Below are positions 63,256 through 64,000 of a stretch of DNA of 64,000 nt, piece by piece (positions within the stretch are counted from its first letter, which is position 1; each line of letters begins with the position of its first letter). The notes under the pieces are model-generated. The model saw only the letters and a program-made list of their open reading frames with translations, was not told the DNA's origin and searched no databases. A program made the position numbers and the translations under genes. This stretch comes from Sansalvadorimonas sp965221135 (lineage in GTDB: Bacteria > Pseudomonadota > Gammaproteobacteria > Pseudomonadales > Endozoicomonadaceae). Where the stretch lies: NCBI GenBank assembly GCA_965221135.1, contig CBDCRZ010000048.1, positions 35,742 through 99,741 on the forward strand, written 5' to 3'.

Positions 63256-64000
63256 ATGGACGGCATAATACCCCCTTCTCCGGGCAAGTCTCTTTCGGAT
63301 GCAGGCAAAAAAAAACAAAAACCCGAAAGGTCAGACCATGCTTCTCTCACGGTCAATACCGGCAGTGGTCGTAAACTTTCTACTACATCCCTTGATTCAG
63401 CTTTATCAGGGACGGACCTTAATGGCAGTGCTTCAAGTCATTTAAGTGATTCAAATAGTTCGATTGACTGTCATGATGATTCGTCTGGATTAGGGGACTC
63501 TGTTTCCGGTCGTTCTGTGCGCTCACTGTCGTCGTCAATGGAAAGCCTTAAAACCAGTATTTCTGATTCAGGTTTGTCTGATTCCTATGTACCAACCTTT
63601 CAAGACGAGGGATTTCCTCCACTGTCTGTTGACGCGGATTCTTTAACAGTTGTCCAGAAGCTGGAGGATGGCGGTTATTCATCCATTATGGAATTGTCTT
63701 CACAGGGACAAGACACTGGTCTGGTCTTCAAAGTACCTTTGTTAGAGAACGACGCTGAAGATGAACTGGGCAGTCAGACAAGCCTGCCAGACTGGCTGGT
63801 CGATGCGGAAAGTGATTTACCCCAGGAACAGCAGAGCAACAAACAACAACAGTCACCCATTTCACAGGACACAGTGTCCGTAACATCTTCCCGTCCGAAA
63901 ATATCACTGTCCCATCAGAAAGAGCTTTATGCCCATCAGGTTTTAGTCAGTCACCCTAATGTTGTGCAATGTTTTGGAGAGCTTCAACTGGATGGTCAGA
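63256..64000 (+). CDS. Eukaryote-type protein kinase (partial, runs off the right edge)
   Basis: The first 248 codons of a plus-strand gene starting at ATG 63256. Residues 1-125 are Ser/Asp-rich and probably disordered, with repeats of the SSSSxDS type. A kinase N-lobe then begins: the Gly-rich-loop region may be KLEDGGYSSIMELS (about 135-148), and the beta-3 Lys is probably Lys159 in LVFKVPL. The helix C area is ISLSHQKELYAHQVL (Glu223), followed by HPNVVQCFGEL (233-243), typical of Ser/Thr kinases. An insertion of about 50 Gln/Ser-rich residues (165-215) lies between Lys159 and helix C. The catalytic loop is beyond the edge. It is unlike bacterial Hanks kinases in its long low-complexity start. 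Confidence 0.7.
   Translation, partial: MDGIIPPSPGKSLSDAGKKKQKPERSDHASLTVNTGSGRKLSTTSLDSALSGTDLNGSASSHLSDSNSSIDCHDDSSGLGDSVSGRSVRSLSSSMESLKTSISDSGLSDSYVPTFQDEGFPPLSVDADSLTVVQKLEDGGYSSIMELSSQGQDTGLVFKVPLLENDAEDELGSQTSLPDWLVDAESDLPQEQQSNKQQQSPISQDTVSVTSSRPKISLSHQKELYAHQVLVSHPNVVQCFGELQLDGQ

Overview
The window is from a gammaproteobacterial chromosome, moderate in GC. It most resembles a host-associated Endozoicomonas-type member of the Oceanospirillales. That assignment rests on the mix of housekeeping genes (rmuC, ygiQ, dcuC-like, a Vibrio-like TonB2/TtpC system, DUF2058, DUF1244, DUF2789) with eukaryote-like proteins: a three-copy Death-fold protein, an ankyrin protein, a eukaryote-type protein kinase cut by the right edge, and several large repeat or low-complexity proteins. 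No rRNA, tRNA, CRISPR array or intact insertion sequence was recognised.

Layout. 1-4000: GMC oxidoreductase with a small partner, a glutaredoxin and a sodium:solute symporter. 4200-13000: accessory stretch with the Death-fold protein, ankyrin protein, patatin-like hydrolase, C39-like protein, TauE/SafE permease and a TPR-like protein. 13200-13430: a MITE-like element. 13400-15800: a thioesterase, DUF2058 and an unknown gene pair. 15975-21331: a six-gene minus-strand operon (DUF3450, TtpC-like, ExbB, ExbD, TonB, TPR lipidless periplasmic protein) that energises outer-membrane transport. 21846-24240: a divergent TonB-dependent receptor gene broken by several indels.

24380-54040 looks like a large catabolic region for a hydrophobic, probably CoA-activated substrate. 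It holds an AraC regulator, rubredoxin reductase, an MFS carrier, FadB-like enzyme, thiolase, acyl-CoA dehydrogenase, FadD, RibB, flavin reductase, amidase, a DcuC-like carrier, a MAPEG protein, two hotdog thioesterases, a cysteine-less thiolase/DUF35 pair, a TetR regulator with an extra N-terminal domain (frameshifted), an ABM-like protein, an FMN-dependent luciferase-like monooxygenase, an NTF2-like protein and a Rieske oxygenase. The same 15-bp palindromic site lies just upstream of ribB/flavin reductase and, 15.6 kb away, of the luciferase-like monooxygenase. This ties FMN supply, FMN reduction and the FMNH2-using oxygenase into one probable TetR regulon. Many of these genes use a strongly biased codon set (GGT, CGT, CTG, AAC), which suggests high expression. 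The substrate cannot be named from sequence alone.

54205-63174 returns to core genes: rmuC, DUF2789, ygiQ (C-terminus altered by a 7-bp tandem duplication) and a MoxR-DUF58-TgpA-type transglutaminase operon. The window closes inside the protein kinase gene.
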